From the NCBI RefSeq assembly GCF_016735615.1, contig NZ_JAERSF010000002.1, positions 372,001 to 436,000 on the forward strand: a stretch of DNA of 64,000 bases, given 5' to 3'. Of this stretch, positions 36,688 through 46,314 are shown piece after piece; the stretch's first letter is position 1; each line of letters starts with the position of its first letter. Under the pieces are notes generated by a model. That model saw only the letters and a program-made list of their open reading frames with translations. It ran no database searches and was not told the DNA's origin. Made by a program: the position numbers and the translations under genes. This DNA is from Flavobacterium tagetis. Lineage in GTDB: Bacteria; Bacteroidota; Bacteroidia; Flavobacteriales; Flavobacteriaceae.

Positions 36688-38763
36688 ATGAAATACTATT
36701 TAACATTATTATCTCTTGTATTCTTTATCAGTTCAAGTGCTTTTTCGCAAGAAAAAGTGGTGAAGTATAAAGTGTCAAGTGGTGAAACTATTAATCAGAT
36801 TGCTCAAAAATTTAAGGTTACTCCTTATGATATTTATAAGCTAAATCCAGATGCTAGAGCAGGTTTAAGTCCAAATACAGTATTGCTGATTCCGACTGCA
36901 ACAGGAGAAGCGAAAAAAGAAGTTTCTGAGACTAAAACTGCTGTTGCTTCAGGAAAAGAAATTATTCATGAAGTGCAACCAAAAGAAACGTTTTACAGCA
37001 TCGAGAAAAAATACGGAATCTCTGATGAAGCTTTAAAAGCGGCAAATCCGTTTTTAGAAAAAACTGGTGTTCAAATTGGACAGAAATTGGTTATTCCTGC
37101 AAAAGGATCGGCTCCAAAAGCAGCAGCAAAACCTGCTAAAGAAAAAGGTGCTGAAAAATATGTGTATCATGATGTACAGCCAAAAGAAACAAAATTTGGT
37201 ATCGCAAAACAGTATAATATGACTGTTGACGAATTGGAAAAACGAAATCCAGATATTGTTTCTAGTTTGCCAGTTGGTTACAGATTGACAATTAAAGGGA
37301 CTGCTCCAAAAACGGATAGTGCTCCAGCAGAAACAATAAAACCTGCTGAAAGTAAAAAACCTGCTGAAGCTTCTAAAAAAGCAGTAACTTATATGGATTA
37401 TCAAGTAAAATCAAAAGAAACTTTTTATAGCTTAGGAAGAGTTTTTCATTTAACGCAAGATGAATTAGTGGCATTAAATCCGTCACTGTCTGAAGGTGTA
37501 AAAGAAGGAATGGTTTTGAAAGTTCCAGCTGGATATATAGCTCCTGCACCAATTATTGCAGCGCAAGTTCCTACTGAAAAACCGGCAGATTCTTCAGTAA
37601 ACAAACCGGTAGAAAGCACTGGCGGGGGAATTAAGATTGTCGATAAAGTAAAATCTACTGAAAACGAAAATGCAGAAATTGTAGAACTAACTAAAAAGAG
37701 AGGTATTAATGAGCGTAAAAAAGTAGTTTTACTGCTTCCTTTTAATATGGCAAAAGTGCAAAGTGATACGTCTGGAACAGCTAATAGAATTAAAAACGAT
37801 AAGTTCTTAAATATGACTTTAGATTTTTATGCTGGAGCTATGATGGCTATTGATTCTGCAAAAACATTGAAATTGCCAATTGATGTTGCTATTTATGATT
37901 CTCAAGAAACCAAAACAACTTCTAATGTTGTAGGTTTAACTCCAAAACTTCAAGATGCAGATGCTGTAATTGGGCCATTTTACCAAACTAATGCAGAAAC
38001 AACAGCAAACATGTTACGTTCTTATAATGTTCCTGTAATTTCGCCTTTATCAAAAGATAGTGCCAATCCGATTGACAATTTATACCAAACTATACCTTCA
38101 AATGACGTGATTAAAAATTCGGTTTTTGATTATATGCGTTCTAAAAATGGAAACATTGTAGCGGTAGTAGATAAGAAAAAAGAATCGGTTATTAATTATA
38201 TCAAACAAAATCAAAAAGGAGTTGCATTTGCTTCTTTAACAGAAACAGGAGGTTTGGATGTGGCTAATTTAAAAAGCTTATTAATACCAAACCGTATGAA
38301 TTATGTTGTGATGGAGACAGGTAATACTGCTATGGTTAAAGCTACAATTAAAGCTTTGCTTGATTCTCAGAAAACTTGTCAAGTTCAACTGGTAATTTTG
38401 GAACCAAACAGCACATTAGATACAGATGAAATTAGTTTTGATAATTTAGTGAAATTGAAATTAATGTATCCTTCTGTAACACGCGAAAGTGACGAACAAC
38501 CAGTTTTAATTTATGAAAAACAATACCGTTTGAAAAACAAAGCAAATCCGACGACTTATGCAACAAGAGGATTTGACGTAACGTTTGACACAATGATGCG
38601 TTTAGTGCAAGGAAAAACATTTCAGGAAACAGCTGATTTGATGACGACTCAGCAAGTAGATAATAAATTTCAATATTATAGAAAAGAAGATGGCGGACAC
38701 GCTAATAAAGGTGTTTACATCTTATATTATGATAGTGACTTAACTTTAAAAGTAGCAAATTAA
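36688..38763 (+). CDS. LysM protein with periplasmic-binding-protein domain
   Basis: 691 residues with signal peptide ending SSSAFSQ. Four LysM modules (about 25-70, 90-135, 150-195 and 230-280) are joined by Lys/Pro/Ala-rich linkers. The C-terminal half (about 345-690) has the two-lobed type 1 periplasmic-binding fold: VVLLLPFNMAKVQ ... YAGAMMAIDSAKTL ... VIGPFYQTNAETTANML ... NVPVISPLSKDS. Such proteins bind the cell wall and presumably sense or carry a small ligand; the ligand is unknown. The stop overlaps the next start (TAATG), so osmC-like translation is coupled. Confidence 0.85.
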   Translation: MKYYLTLLSLVFFISSSAFSQEKVVKYKVSSGETINQIAQKFKVTPYDIYKLNPDARAGLSPNTVLLIPTATGEAKKEVSETKTAVASGKEIIHEVQPKETFYSIEKKYGISDEALKAANPFLEKTGVQIGQKLVIPAKGSAPKAAAKPAKEKGAEKYVYHDVQPKETKFGIAKQYNMTVDELEKRNPDIVSSLPVGYRLTIKGTAPKTDSAPAETIKPAESKKPAEASKKAVTYMDYQVKSKETFYSLGRVFHLTQDELVALNPSLSEGVKEGMVLKVPAGYIAPAPIIAAQVPTEKPADSSVNKPVESTGGGIKIVDKVKSTENENAEIVELTKKRGINERKKVVLLLPFNMAKVQSDTSGTANRIKNDKFLNMTLDFYAGAMMAIDSAKTLKLPIDVAIYDSQETKTTSNVVGLTPKLQDADAVIGPFYQTNAETTANMLRSYNVPVISPLSKDSANPIDNLYQTIPSNDVIKNSVFDYMRSKNGNIVAVVDKKKESVINYIKQNQKGVAFASLTETGGLDVANLKSLLIPNRMNYVVMETGNTAMVKATIKALLDSQKTCQVQLVILEPNSTLDTDEISFDNLVKLKLMYPSVTRESDEQPVLIYEKQYRLKNKANPTTYATRGFDVTFDTMMRLVQGKTFQETADLMTTQQVDNKFQYYRKEDGGHANKGVYILYYDSDLTLKVAN

Positions 38764-39164
38764 TGACATCAAAAGTAACCTATTTAGGAGATTTAAGAAC
38801 AAGTTCAATTCACGTGCAATCAGGAAGCGAAATCATTTCTGACGCACCAGTAGATAATAACGGAAAAGGCGAGGCATTTTCTCCAACAGATACAGTTGCA
38901 AATGCTTTAGCAAGTTGCATGATGACAATTATGGGAATCAAAGCTCGTGATTTAGAAGTTGATTTTGTTGGATCTACAGCAGAAGTAACTAAGATTATGA
39001 ATGCAGAACCTAGAAGAATTGGAGCCATCGAAATTGTATTTCAAATGAAAAGCAACGCTGACGAAAAAAGCAAAACTATTTTAGAACGTGCTGCAATGAC
39101 TTGCCCAGTATTTTTAAGTTTAAGCAGTGAAATCGAAAAGAAAATTACGTTCAACTGGAATTAA
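38763..39164 (+). CDS. OsmC family protein
   Basis: 133 residues with the OsmC/Ohr fold. The first catalytic Cys is in ALASCMMTIMGIKA (about residue 50) and the second in AAMTCPVFLSLS (about 118), the redox pair of organic-hydroperoxide-type peroxidases. Short members like this one are usually labelled OsmC-like; which peroxide is reduced is unknown. The start codon overlaps the stop of the preceding LysM gene. Confidence 0.88.
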   Translation: MTSKVTYLGDLRTSSIHVQSGSEIISDAPVDNNGKGEAFSPTDTVANALASCMMTIMGIKARDLEVDFVGSTAEVTKIMNAEPRRIGAIEIVFQMKSNADEKSKTILERAAMTCPVFLSLSSEIEKKITFNWN

Positions 39165-39182
39165 TTTTTCATCAAAAATAAA

Positions 39183-39216
39183 AGAAGCCATCTGAGAAAA
39201 TCAGGTGGCTTTTTTG
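39183..39216 (+). terminator. Terminator after the OsmC-like gene
   Basis: A 10-bp stem with one wobble (39186-39195 with 39201-39210, AGCCATCTGA/TCAGGTGGCT), loop GAAAA, then a T run. Confidence 0.88.
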
Positions 39217-39240
39217 TTTTACGAGTTGTCTAAAACAGAC

Positions 39241-39268
39241 AAGAGAGCAACATCTACTTTGCTCTCTT
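39241..39268 (-). terminator. Probable terminator of the GH109-like gene
   Basis: A 10-bp stem (39241-39250 with 39259-39268, AAGAGAGCAA/TTGCTCTCTT), 26 bases past the stop codon. The T tract on the minus side is weak. Confidence 0.5.
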
Positions 39269-39294
39269 GCCCCTTACTAACTAACCAATATTAT

Positions 39295-40674
39295 TTATTC
39301 TGAAAACTCTAATTTTTTAAGTTTGTTCCATCCTCCACGTGTAAAATCTGGAATTTCTACAGGAGCAGAATTATGGTCTAATGAAATTTCGGTTAACGGA
39401 CCAAGACAAGACCATTCGGCCAAATCGTAAACATCCATATCAAGCGGAAGACCTTTTTGAAGGCAGTGAATTAAACGATAATCCATTATAAAATCCATTC
39501 CGCCATGACCGCCTACTTTTTTGGCTTGTTCTTCGATTCCTTTTGCAATAGGATGTTTGTATTTTTCCATTAAAGCTTTTTTCACTTCTTCAGGAACAAA
39601 AGAGTGCGCGCTCAATTTTTCGTGATTTGGTTTTACATCATCACTTAATTCTTTTCCGTCCAAAGCATAACCTTCTAACGGATATTTATTAGCAAAACCC
39701 TTTGTACCGCTCAATTGATACATTCTGCTATATGGGCGAGGAGAAGTAACATCATGCTGAATATGGATTGTTTTTCCGTTCTCTGTACGAATCATCGTCA
39801 TCGTGTGATCTCCATTTCTAAAATCTTTAATTTCCTGTCCAGATTTTTCTTTGATATAAGCTGGATTTCCAACCGCTTTTGTGTCCATAGAAACTAAGAA
39901 ATTCATTTTGTCACCACGGTGGATGTTTAGTGCCTGACACGCAGGCCCCATACCGTGTGTCGCATAAACATCACCGCGATGTTTGATGTTATAGTCCATT
40001 CTCCAGTTGTTCCAGTATTCTCCCCAGAAAGGCTGTAAACCATGAATGTAAGAACCTTCGGCATGAAGAATTTCTCCAAAAACGCCTTGCTGTGCCATGT
40101 TTAAAGTGGTCAATTCGAAGAAATCATAGACGCAATTTTCCAATTGCATACAATGTTTTCTCGTTTTTTCAGAAGTGTCTATAAGTTCCCAGATTTCTTT
40201 CATGGTTAAAGCTCCTGGAACTTCAATAGCAACGTGTTTTCCATCTTTCATAGCTTGAACTCCGATAGAAGCATGATGAAGCCAGTCTGTAGCCACATAA
40301 ACTAAATCTACATTTGGCAAAGCCGTGACTTTTCTCCAAGCATTTTCGTCTCCGTAGAATTCCTGTGCTTTTGGAAAACCAGCTTTCGTTAAAATTTCAT
40401 TTGATTTTGCAGTATTTTCCTGAGTCATGTCACATAGCGCGACAATCTCTACACCTGGAATATGTGTCATACGTTCGACTGCACCCGGGCCACGCATTCC
40501 AAGTCCGATGAAGGCAACGCGAACGGTTGGTATTGGATCTGCAGCCATTCTCAATACGTCTTGCTGTCCTTTGGCACGTGCAGGAGTTTTAGTCTTAATC
40601 ATTTGTGCAGATGCAATTGTCCATCCGAACAAAAGAAAAAGGATTATAAAAGGTTTAAAAAAGGTAATTTTCAT
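39295..40674 (-). CDS. GH109-like Gfo/Idh/MocA enzyme (putative alpha-N-acetylgalactosaminidase)
   Basis: 459 residues from ATG 40674, which begins a Sec signal peptide (FIILFLLFGWTIASAQ). The Rossmann domain starts with VRVAFIGLGMRGPGAVERM, the NAD-binding glycine motif. The second domain has GSYIHGLQPFWGEYWNNWRM and GDVYATHGMGPACQALNIHRGD, the arrangement of GH109. GH109 enzymes cleave alpha-GalNAc by an NAD-dependent oxidation-elimination mechanism. A terminator separates it from the M1 gene upstream, so it may have its own promoter, although it points the same way as the SusCD locus. Activity is inferred from family. Confidence 0.8.
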   Translation of the reverse strand: MKITFFKPFIILFLLFGWTIASAQMIKTKTPARAKGQQDVLRMAADPIPTVRVAFIGLGMRGPGAVERMTHIPGVEIVALCDMTQENTAKSNEILTKAGFPKAQEFYGDENAWRKVTALPNVDLVYVATDWLHHASIGVQAMKDGKHVAIEVPGALTMKEIWELIDTSEKTRKHCMQLENCVYDFFELTTLNMAQQGVFGEILHAEGSYIHGLQPFWGEYWNNWRMDYNIKHRGDVYATHGMGPACQALNIHRGDKMNFLVSMDTKAVGNPAYIKEKSGQEIKDFRNGDHTMTMIRTENGKTIHIQHDVTSPRPYSRMYQLSGTKGFANKYPLEGYALDGKELSDDVKPNHEKLSAHSFVPEEVKKALMEKYKHPIAKGIEEQAKKVGGHGGMDFIMDYRLIHCLQKGLPLDMDVYDLAEWSCLGPLTEISLDHNSAPVEIPDFTRGGWNKLKKLEFSE

Positions 40675-40705
40675 GAGTGATTGTATTAGATAATTTTTTA
40701 AAAAC

Positions 40706-40736
40706 AACCTCTCTAATGAACCAAATTAGAGAGGTT
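40706..40736 (-). terminator. Terminator between the M1 peptidase and GH109-like genes
   Basis: A perfect 12-bp stem (40706-40717 with 40725-40736, AACCTCTCTAAT/ATTAGAGAGGTT), 7-base loop, followed on the minus strand by a T-rich tract. Confidence 0.8.
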
Positions 40737-40773
40737 TTCAAAAACAAAAACAGACCTAAAGGACTCTTAATAA

Positions 40774-42957
40774 TTATTTTTGACTACTAAATCTTTTCAT
40801 TAACGACGTTACATGTTTTTGGGTATCGTCATCTAATGAAGCCAATGCTTTATCTGCTTCGGCTGGCGCATATTTTGTTAATCCTGTTAATCCCGCAGCA
40901 ATTACGTTGTACGATTGCTCTTTAATGCTTTCTTCCATCAAATTTTTATAAGAAGTATCGCCTGTAGAAGCTAATTTTACAATAGCATTTGCTCTAGCGA
41001 TTGTCTTTTTATCATTTTTAGCAATATCAAGAAGCGTTTTTAAAACCTGATCTTTTGTTTGCTTTTCATTTAAATCAATTGCTTTGATGCTTAGTACTCT
41101 TAAATCTTCCTGTTGATCTTTTAAACCTTCCAGTAAAATAAGTTGTGATTCTTGGCTTCTGTCTTTTGAAGCAAATTTTATGGCTTCAATTCGGTTGTAA
41201 TAGGATGGCGCATTTTTATATTGAAAAAGATAATCAGCAGCCGTTTTTTTATCTACATTAACTTCGCCAACTAAGATTTTATCTGGATCTAAATCTATAA
41301 ATTCAGGTTTTGAAGGAAGGTCAAAACTGAAACTTTGTTGTCTTTTATCAATTAAAATTTCCTTTCTGATTTTAGTTCCGTTTACGTAAAAATCAACTTT
41401 TAAAGGCAATGTAAAGGTTTGCACTGAACTATCTTGAGATTGATTTATTGTAATGGTAACTTTCCCATTACCGTATTTATATGTCACATCCAGAATCGGA
41501 CTTCCAGCATTATAATACCACTGATCAAAATAAGGCAGCCAGTCTTTTCCAGTTACTTCTTCCATCGATAAACGCAACTGATGCGGCTCGCCAGATTTAT
41601 AAGCATTTGTGGTCAAATAATGATTTAGTCCTTTAAAAAAGGCTTCGTCGCCCATTTGGTTTTTCATGGCATACAAAATAATCGAACCTTTAGAATAGCT
41701 GATATTATCAAACATATCGTCTGCATTTTTATAATGAAAACGTGCTAAAATTGGACTGTCACCATTTTTTTGAGAGCGCAAATAATTCTGCAATTTTTCA
41801 TAACGCGACCTGTCTTCCGCATCCTGTCCGGCATCGTGACCATGCCATAAAACTTCTCCAAAAGTGGCAAACGATTCGTTCATGGTTAAGTTTGACCAAG
41901 ACTCAGCCGTTACGTAATCTCCAAACCATTGATGAAAAAGTTCATGAGCAATGGTACTTTCTTGATTATCATCTAATAATTCGCGTTCTGTTTTCTGAAC
42001 ATATTCTCCGTGAACTGTTGCCGAAGTATTTTCCATCGCACCTCCAAAATAATCTTTCACCACAATTTGCGCATATTTTGCCCAAGGATATTCTACGCCA
42101 AGCATTTTGCCGTAAAAATTCATCATATCTGGCGTTTTGTAAAAAATCTGTTTGGCATATGGCGCATATTTTGGCTCTAAATAATAGCTAACTTCTTTAC
42201 CGTTATATGAATCTTTATAGATTTTAAAATCACCAACGGCCATCATAAATAAATAAGGCGCATTTGGCTGTTCCATTTTCCAGATATCCGTTCTTGTTCC
42301 GTCTTTGTTTACTTTTTGCGAAACTAATTTACCGTTTGAAAGAGTCGTATATTTTGCCTCAACAGTCATCGCAATTTCAGAAGTTGTTTTCTGATTTGGT
42401 TTATCAATTGTTGGGAACCAGCAAGAAGAAGCTTCCGTTTCGCCTTGTGTCCATATTTGTGTTGGTTTGTCACCTTTTCCGTCAGGATTAATAAAATACA
42501 ATCCGTTTGAGTTGGTAATCGATTCGCCAGCTTTGCTTTTCAGTTCTGCTGGTTTTGCGGTGTAGTTAATGAAAATCGTGTACTTTTCAGTTCGTTTGTA
42601 TTTTCTGTTTAAAGCAATAGAAAGTTCTTCGTTATCGTATTTGTATTGCAGCGGAATACTTTTTTTGCCATCAATAATAGCGATTTCTTTAAAATCCATT
42701 CCTTTTGCATCCAGCTTAAGCGAATCGGTTTCATAAAAATGAGGTTTTAAAGTAATCCATTCTTTTCCGTACAAATAACGTTTTCCATAATCGAAAGAAA
42801 CTTCGAGTTTGGTATGAATTAAATCGTGTGTTTTTAAAGGAGTCGTGCGGTAAATAGATAATTCATCTGCTTTTTCAGCCTTGTTTTGTGCTTCTATTTT
42901 TGGTGCCAGAACAAGGACAAGACCCAAAAAAGTATATTTTAAAAAATGGTTTTTCAT
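40774..42957 (-). CDS. M1 family aminopeptidase with HEAT-like C-terminus
   Basis: 727 residues from ATG 42957 with signal peptide (MKNHFLKYTFLGLVLVLAPKIEAQ). The M1 substrate motif is YFGGAMENTSATVHG, and the zinc motif is HELFHQWFGDYVTAESWSNLTMNE, both complete. The C-terminal 150 residues are helical repeats (RSQESQLILLEGLKDQQEDLRV ... ARANAIVKLAS), HEAT-like. It removes N-terminal residues from peptides in the periplasm. It lies 22 bases after the DUF5107 gene in the glycan-locus operon, which points to breakdown of glycopeptides. Confidence 0.92.
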   Translation of the reverse strand: MKNHFLKYTFLGLVLVLAPKIEAQNKAEKADELSIYRTTPLKTHDLIHTKLEVSFDYGKRYLYGKEWITLKPHFYETDSLKLDAKGMDFKEIAIIDGKKSIPLQYKYDNEELSIALNRKYKRTEKYTIFINYTAKPAELKSKAGESITNSNGLYFINPDGKGDKPTQIWTQGETEASSCWFPTIDKPNQKTTSEIAMTVEAKYTTLSNGKLVSQKVNKDGTRTDIWKMEQPNAPYLFMMAVGDFKIYKDSYNGKEVSYYLEPKYAPYAKQIFYKTPDMMNFYGKMLGVEYPWAKYAQIVVKDYFGGAMENTSATVHGEYVQKTERELLDDNQESTIAHELFHQWFGDYVTAESWSNLTMNESFATFGEVLWHGHDAGQDAEDRSRYEKLQNYLRSQKNGDSPILARFHYKNADDMFDNISYSKGSIILYAMKNQMGDEAFFKGLNHYLTTNAYKSGEPHQLRLSMEEVTGKDWLPYFDQWYYNAGSPILDVTYKYGNGKVTITINQSQDSSVQTFTLPLKVDFYVNGTKIRKEILIDKRQQSFSFDLPSKPEFIDLDPDKILVGEVNVDKKTAADYLFQYKNAPSYYNRIEAIKFASKDRSQESQLILLEGLKDQQEDLRVLSIKAIDLNEKQTKDQVLKTLLDIAKNDKKTIARANAIVKLASTGDTSYKNLMEESIKEQSYNVIAAGLTGLTKYAPAEADKALASLDDDTQKHVTSLMKRFSSQK

Positions 42958-42979
42958 TTTTATTGTTTTTGAAAGTTCT

Positions 42980-45900
42980 TTACAATTTTTCGATAATTCT
43001 AACTTCACCGTCTTTTTCATCTTCACTCAAAATATTCGAAGGTTTTTTGGTGTAAGACAATAAAGTCCACTGCACTATTTTATTTGTCGGATATAAATCT
43101 GCCTGAGTTTTAATCCATTTTTCAGCCTCTTGTGAAGAAGACGTTTTTTCTATCACCCAAGCCGAAACAAGATTGTTTGCCGGAAGGAAGTTCATAACCG
43201 TATTATCCACTACAGGACGGAAAGCGACAATTTTATCTAAAGATTTAGAAGCTATTTCTTTGTTTCCTAAATTGGTATAACATTGATAATCCAGCCAATT
43301 TTCTAGTCTTTCATCGATATTTTCGTCATACGGTTTTCCTACGCCTAAATTCTCTGGAAATAGTTTGGCATCGGCAATAAATTGTAATGCTTTTTTGTAC
43401 TGCTTGTTTTTGATTTCTGCTAAAGCCTGCATCAATTTAGCTTCGTGATACAATTGTCTTCCTGCTGTTGCGCCTTCAAACGGAAGGATTTGCAATTTGG
43501 TTAAGAACGAATCAGCTTCACGGTATTTTTTGTTTAGCAATAAAGTTTTAGCGTAAAGCATTCCAATTAAATAATTGTCTTGATGTTTTTTATAGAAAGA
43601 CTCTGCCGTTGTAAGCGCTTTATCAAATTGTTTTTGAGCGATATAATGTTCTGCTAGCATTTTATGGTATCTCCAACCTTGCGGATCCAATTTTATAGCT
43701 TGCTGAAGACTTGCGAATACTATTGAAGCATCATCTTTGAATAAAGAAGCTTTTGCTCCATAAAATGCAGGATCATTTGGTTTTGAACCGCATTCTGAAA
43801 ACAATCTTTTAGCTTCTGAAATACTGTTGCGATTCCATTCAATTAAACCTAAATGATATTTTAGCTGATATTGATCGTTTGTTTTAATTAATGATTTTAG
43901 GATTTCAGCTGTTTCATTTCTAAAAGGGAAACTTGTTCCTGGTTTGATTTTGCTTAGGTCAACCGTTTTATTTTCTAAAAAGGCTTTCCAATAAATAATT
44001 TCTGCGCTTGGTTCTGCAGTAGAAAATACTTTTAGAGCATCTTCTTTGCGGCTTATGTTATTGTACCAAATTCCTAATTCAAGAAAAGTTTGTTCTGGCA
44101 TTTCATTTTGAATCGCAGAAACAAAAGCATTTTTTGAATCGTTTGAATTGTTCCAAAGGTATTTTTCAAAATCAGCAAAATGATTCAGCGGATCTAATTT
44201 TGTGATGCTTTTTAAAACCGAATTCGCTTTATCTGAATTATTTTGAAGACGATATAAGACCGCTAGAACTTGTAAACTTTCAACATTGTATTGATTATAG
44301 ATTAAGCTTTTCTCAGCATATTCTACAGCTTTTGGCAGATCTTTTTCGGCCAAATAAATTTTGCTTAAAGCAGTATAAGCAGGACTACGGAATTCAACAC
44401 TTGCAGCAGCAATATCAAAACCATCTTTTGCATCGGTATTATTTCCTAAATGAAAGTTTGCCAAAGCATAAAAATAATTTCCAGCAGGATCGTAAGTATC
44501 TATTGATAAAGCTTTGCTTGCCGAATTTACAGCAGCTTTGTAATCTAATTTTCTGATTTGTAAAGAAGCCAATGCAGAAAGGGCAGGAGCGTAGTTCGGA
44601 TCTAGTTTTAAACAAGCATTCAATTTATCTTCAGCCAGAACATAATCTTTAAAACTGATGTAATTTTTTCCTTGCTGATATAATCCGTAGACCGAATTAT
44701 GATCAAAATCTTTTGGAATTTCTACAGGACGATTAATATTTCCATCTTCTGGCGCAGAATTCCAAACGAGTTTATTTCCGCCTAAAGCAAATTTCAATTT
44801 ATTAGAATCGACTTTTACCTGAATTGAATCTTTGAAAGTTTGCATGGTATTCAAAGCAATATCTTTAGAATATACTTTTTTGTCATTTTCAAAAACTTCA
44901 ATTTTTTCATTTAATTTTTGAAGCGGAGAAAAATAGATTTTTAGCCAGCCATTTTCGTTTTTAATATTGACTGAACCATAATTATTGGCTTTTACGAATC
45001 CTTTTGTGTGTTTTACAGGAAACCAATATTCTGTCCAAGTATCGGTTTGATAAGGTGCAAATGAGCGCTGTTTAAATGGGGTAAGATTACTGCCTTCGCT
45101 CGCCTGATTAAATAATCTTCCGCTTTGCACTTCTACATATTGTCCGTCAGTATCGGTTAATAATTTTTCCCAAATCATTCCTTGTTGAGACAATCCCCAA
45201 ATCCAGATTTTTTTGCCCGGTTTATCGTCGTGATTGCCGTATCTTCCCATTCCGAAATCTTCGTCATGATAATATCCTCCAAAGAAATCATCATATTTTC
45301 CGAATACGTGATACGATTTGTAACCGCCAAAATTGTTGTTTTTGTAAAATGACAAATCTTTGCCGTTTTCTTTGTCAATTGGCCAAGAATTGTATTCTCC
45401 ATTATGGCCAATGTAAGTTTGTCCCGGATAAATAAACTGCAGATTTTCGGCTGCTTTTATTCCAGTATTCATCCAAGTATAATAAGGTTGCTCGAATTCG
45501 GTTGTGTTAGACCAAAACGAATTTGTGGTAAAATAGGCTTTGTCTTTTGGCAGATTGATGTCTAATTTCCAAGAAGTTCTTGTCAATAAATCTAAAACCC
45601 CGATTACGCAGCTAATACTTCCGTCTTCTCGGTTTATGATTTTATAATCGACAGGAGTTGCACAGTTTGGCGTGTGGCCGATAATTCCGTAATTGCCTTC
45701 AACACCACCGCTTGTCCACGGTCCGCGCATGGCAATGTCTCTAAATTTTACAACATGATTATTGTAAACTATGTCTTTTCCTGTAGATTTTTCTATAGCC
45801 GACCAGACTTTTCCGCCAATTTCTGGCAAAATCATCAGTTTGATATAATCGTTTTCAATTTCGATTACTTTCCATTCTTTCTGAACGGGTTTATCGGTAA

Positions 45901-46075
45901 AACCATCAAAACGGAAATACGGATAAAACTTGGTATCCGGTTTCGGAATCGGATCAGGATCTGAGAATGGATATGTCGTAAATACTTTTTTGTATTCTTT
46001 TATAGTGGGTTTGTTTTGTGCTGTGACAAAAAGGCTTCCAAGGAGTAAAAAGGATAATAATGGTCTAAATTTCAT
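42980..46075 (-). CDS. DUF5107-TPR protein
   Basis: 1031 residues with signal peptide (FLLLGSLFVTAQ). The N-terminal DUF5107 part (about 35-350) contains NDYIKLMILPEIGGKVWSAIEKSTG and WTSGGVEGNYGIIGHTP. This resembles mutarotase-like beta-sandwich sugar-binding proteins. A beta linker is followed by some ten TPR units from about residue 455 (YISFKDYVLAEDKLNACLKLDPNYAPALSALA) to the C-terminus. DUF5107 proteins recur in glycan-utilisation loci; a sugar epimerase-like or binding role is a guess. It is separated from the next gene upstream by 239 bases filled with palindromic repeats. Confidence 0.85.
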   Translation of the reverse strand: MKFRPLLSFLLLGSLFVTAQNKPTIKEYKKVFTTYPFSDPDPIPKPDTKFYPYFRFDGFTDKPVQKEWKVIEIENDYIKLMILPEIGGKVWSAIEKSTGKDIVYNNHVVKFRDIAMRGPWTSGGVEGNYGIIGHTPNCATPVDYKIINREDGSISCVIGVLDLLTRTSWKLDINLPKDKAYFTTNSFWSNTTEFEQPYYTWMNTGIKAAENLQFIYPGQTYIGHNGEYNSWPIDKENGKDLSFYKNNNFGGYKSYHVFGKYDDFFGGYYHDEDFGMGRYGNHDDKPGKKIWIWGLSQQGMIWEKLLTDTDGQYVEVQSGRLFNQASEGSNLTPFKQRSFAPYQTDTWTEYWFPVKHTKGFVKANNYGSVNIKNENGWLKIYFSPLQKLNEKIEVFENDKKVYSKDIALNTMQTFKDSIQVKVDSNKLKFALGGNKLVWNSAPEDGNINRPVEIPKDFDHNSVYGLYQQGKNYISFKDYVLAEDKLNACLKLDPNYAPALSALASLQIRKLDYKAAVNSASKALSIDTYDPAGNYFYALANFHLGNNTDAKDGFDIAAASVEFRSPAYTALSKIYLAEKDLPKAVEYAEKSLIYNQYNVESLQVLAVLYRLQNNSDKANSVLKSITKLDPLNHFADFEKYLWNNSNDSKNAFVSAIQNEMPEQTFLELGIWYNNISRKEDALKVFSTAEPSAEIIYWKAFLENKTVDLSKIKPGTSFPFRNETAEILKSLIKTNDQYQLKYHLGLIEWNRNSISEAKRLFSECGSKPNDPAFYGAKASLFKDDASIVFASLQQAIKLDPQGWRYHKMLAEHYIAQKQFDKALTTAESFYKKHQDNYLIGMLYAKTLLLNKKYREADSFLTKLQILPFEGATAGRQLYHEAKLMQALAEIKNKQYKKALQFIADAKLFPENLGVGKPYDENIDERLENWLDYQCYTNLGNKEIASKSLDKIVAFRPVVDNTVMNFLPANNLVSAWVIEKTSSSQEAEKWIKTQADLYPTNKIVQWTLLSYTKKPSNILSEDEKDGEVRIIEKL

Positions 46076-46111
46076 GATGGATAGCTTGGTTATTTGTGGT
46101 TATTTGGTTTT

Positions 46112-46164
46112 GCCACAGATTGCACAGATTAAAAGGATTTTTTTTAATCTGTGCAATCTGTGGC
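46112..46164. repeat. 23-bp perfect inverted repeat (intergenic)
   Basis: Left arm 46112-46134 (GCCACAGATTGCACAGATTA...) and its exact complement 46142-46164 form a long hairpin with a 7-base loop. It lies inside the minus-strand operon. Confidence 0.9.
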
Positions 46165-46183
46165 TTATTTTTTTGAGCTTTTT

Positions 46184-46283
46184 TGTCATTTCGACGAAGG
46201 AGAAATCACACTCGTAAATCGATAAAGATTGACGATTTTCTGTGTGGAATTTCTTGTGTGATTTCTCCTTCGTCGAAATGACA
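46184..46283. repeat. 28-bp perfect inverted repeat (GACGAAGGAGAAATC type)
   Basis: Left arm 46184-46211 (TGTCATTTCGACGAAGGAGA...) and exact complement 46256-46283, with a 44-base interior. It is a typical iterated Flavobacterium intergenic element, 20 bases from the element at 46112. Confidence 0.9.
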
Positions 46284-46314
46284 AGCAAGACGAGGTAATT
46301 GATGTTGCGTTTAA

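Noticed and set aside
41742..42191. 149-residue open frame on the plus strand
   Set aside because: Antisense shadow of the M1 aminopeptidase gene, whose zinc motif lies across it.
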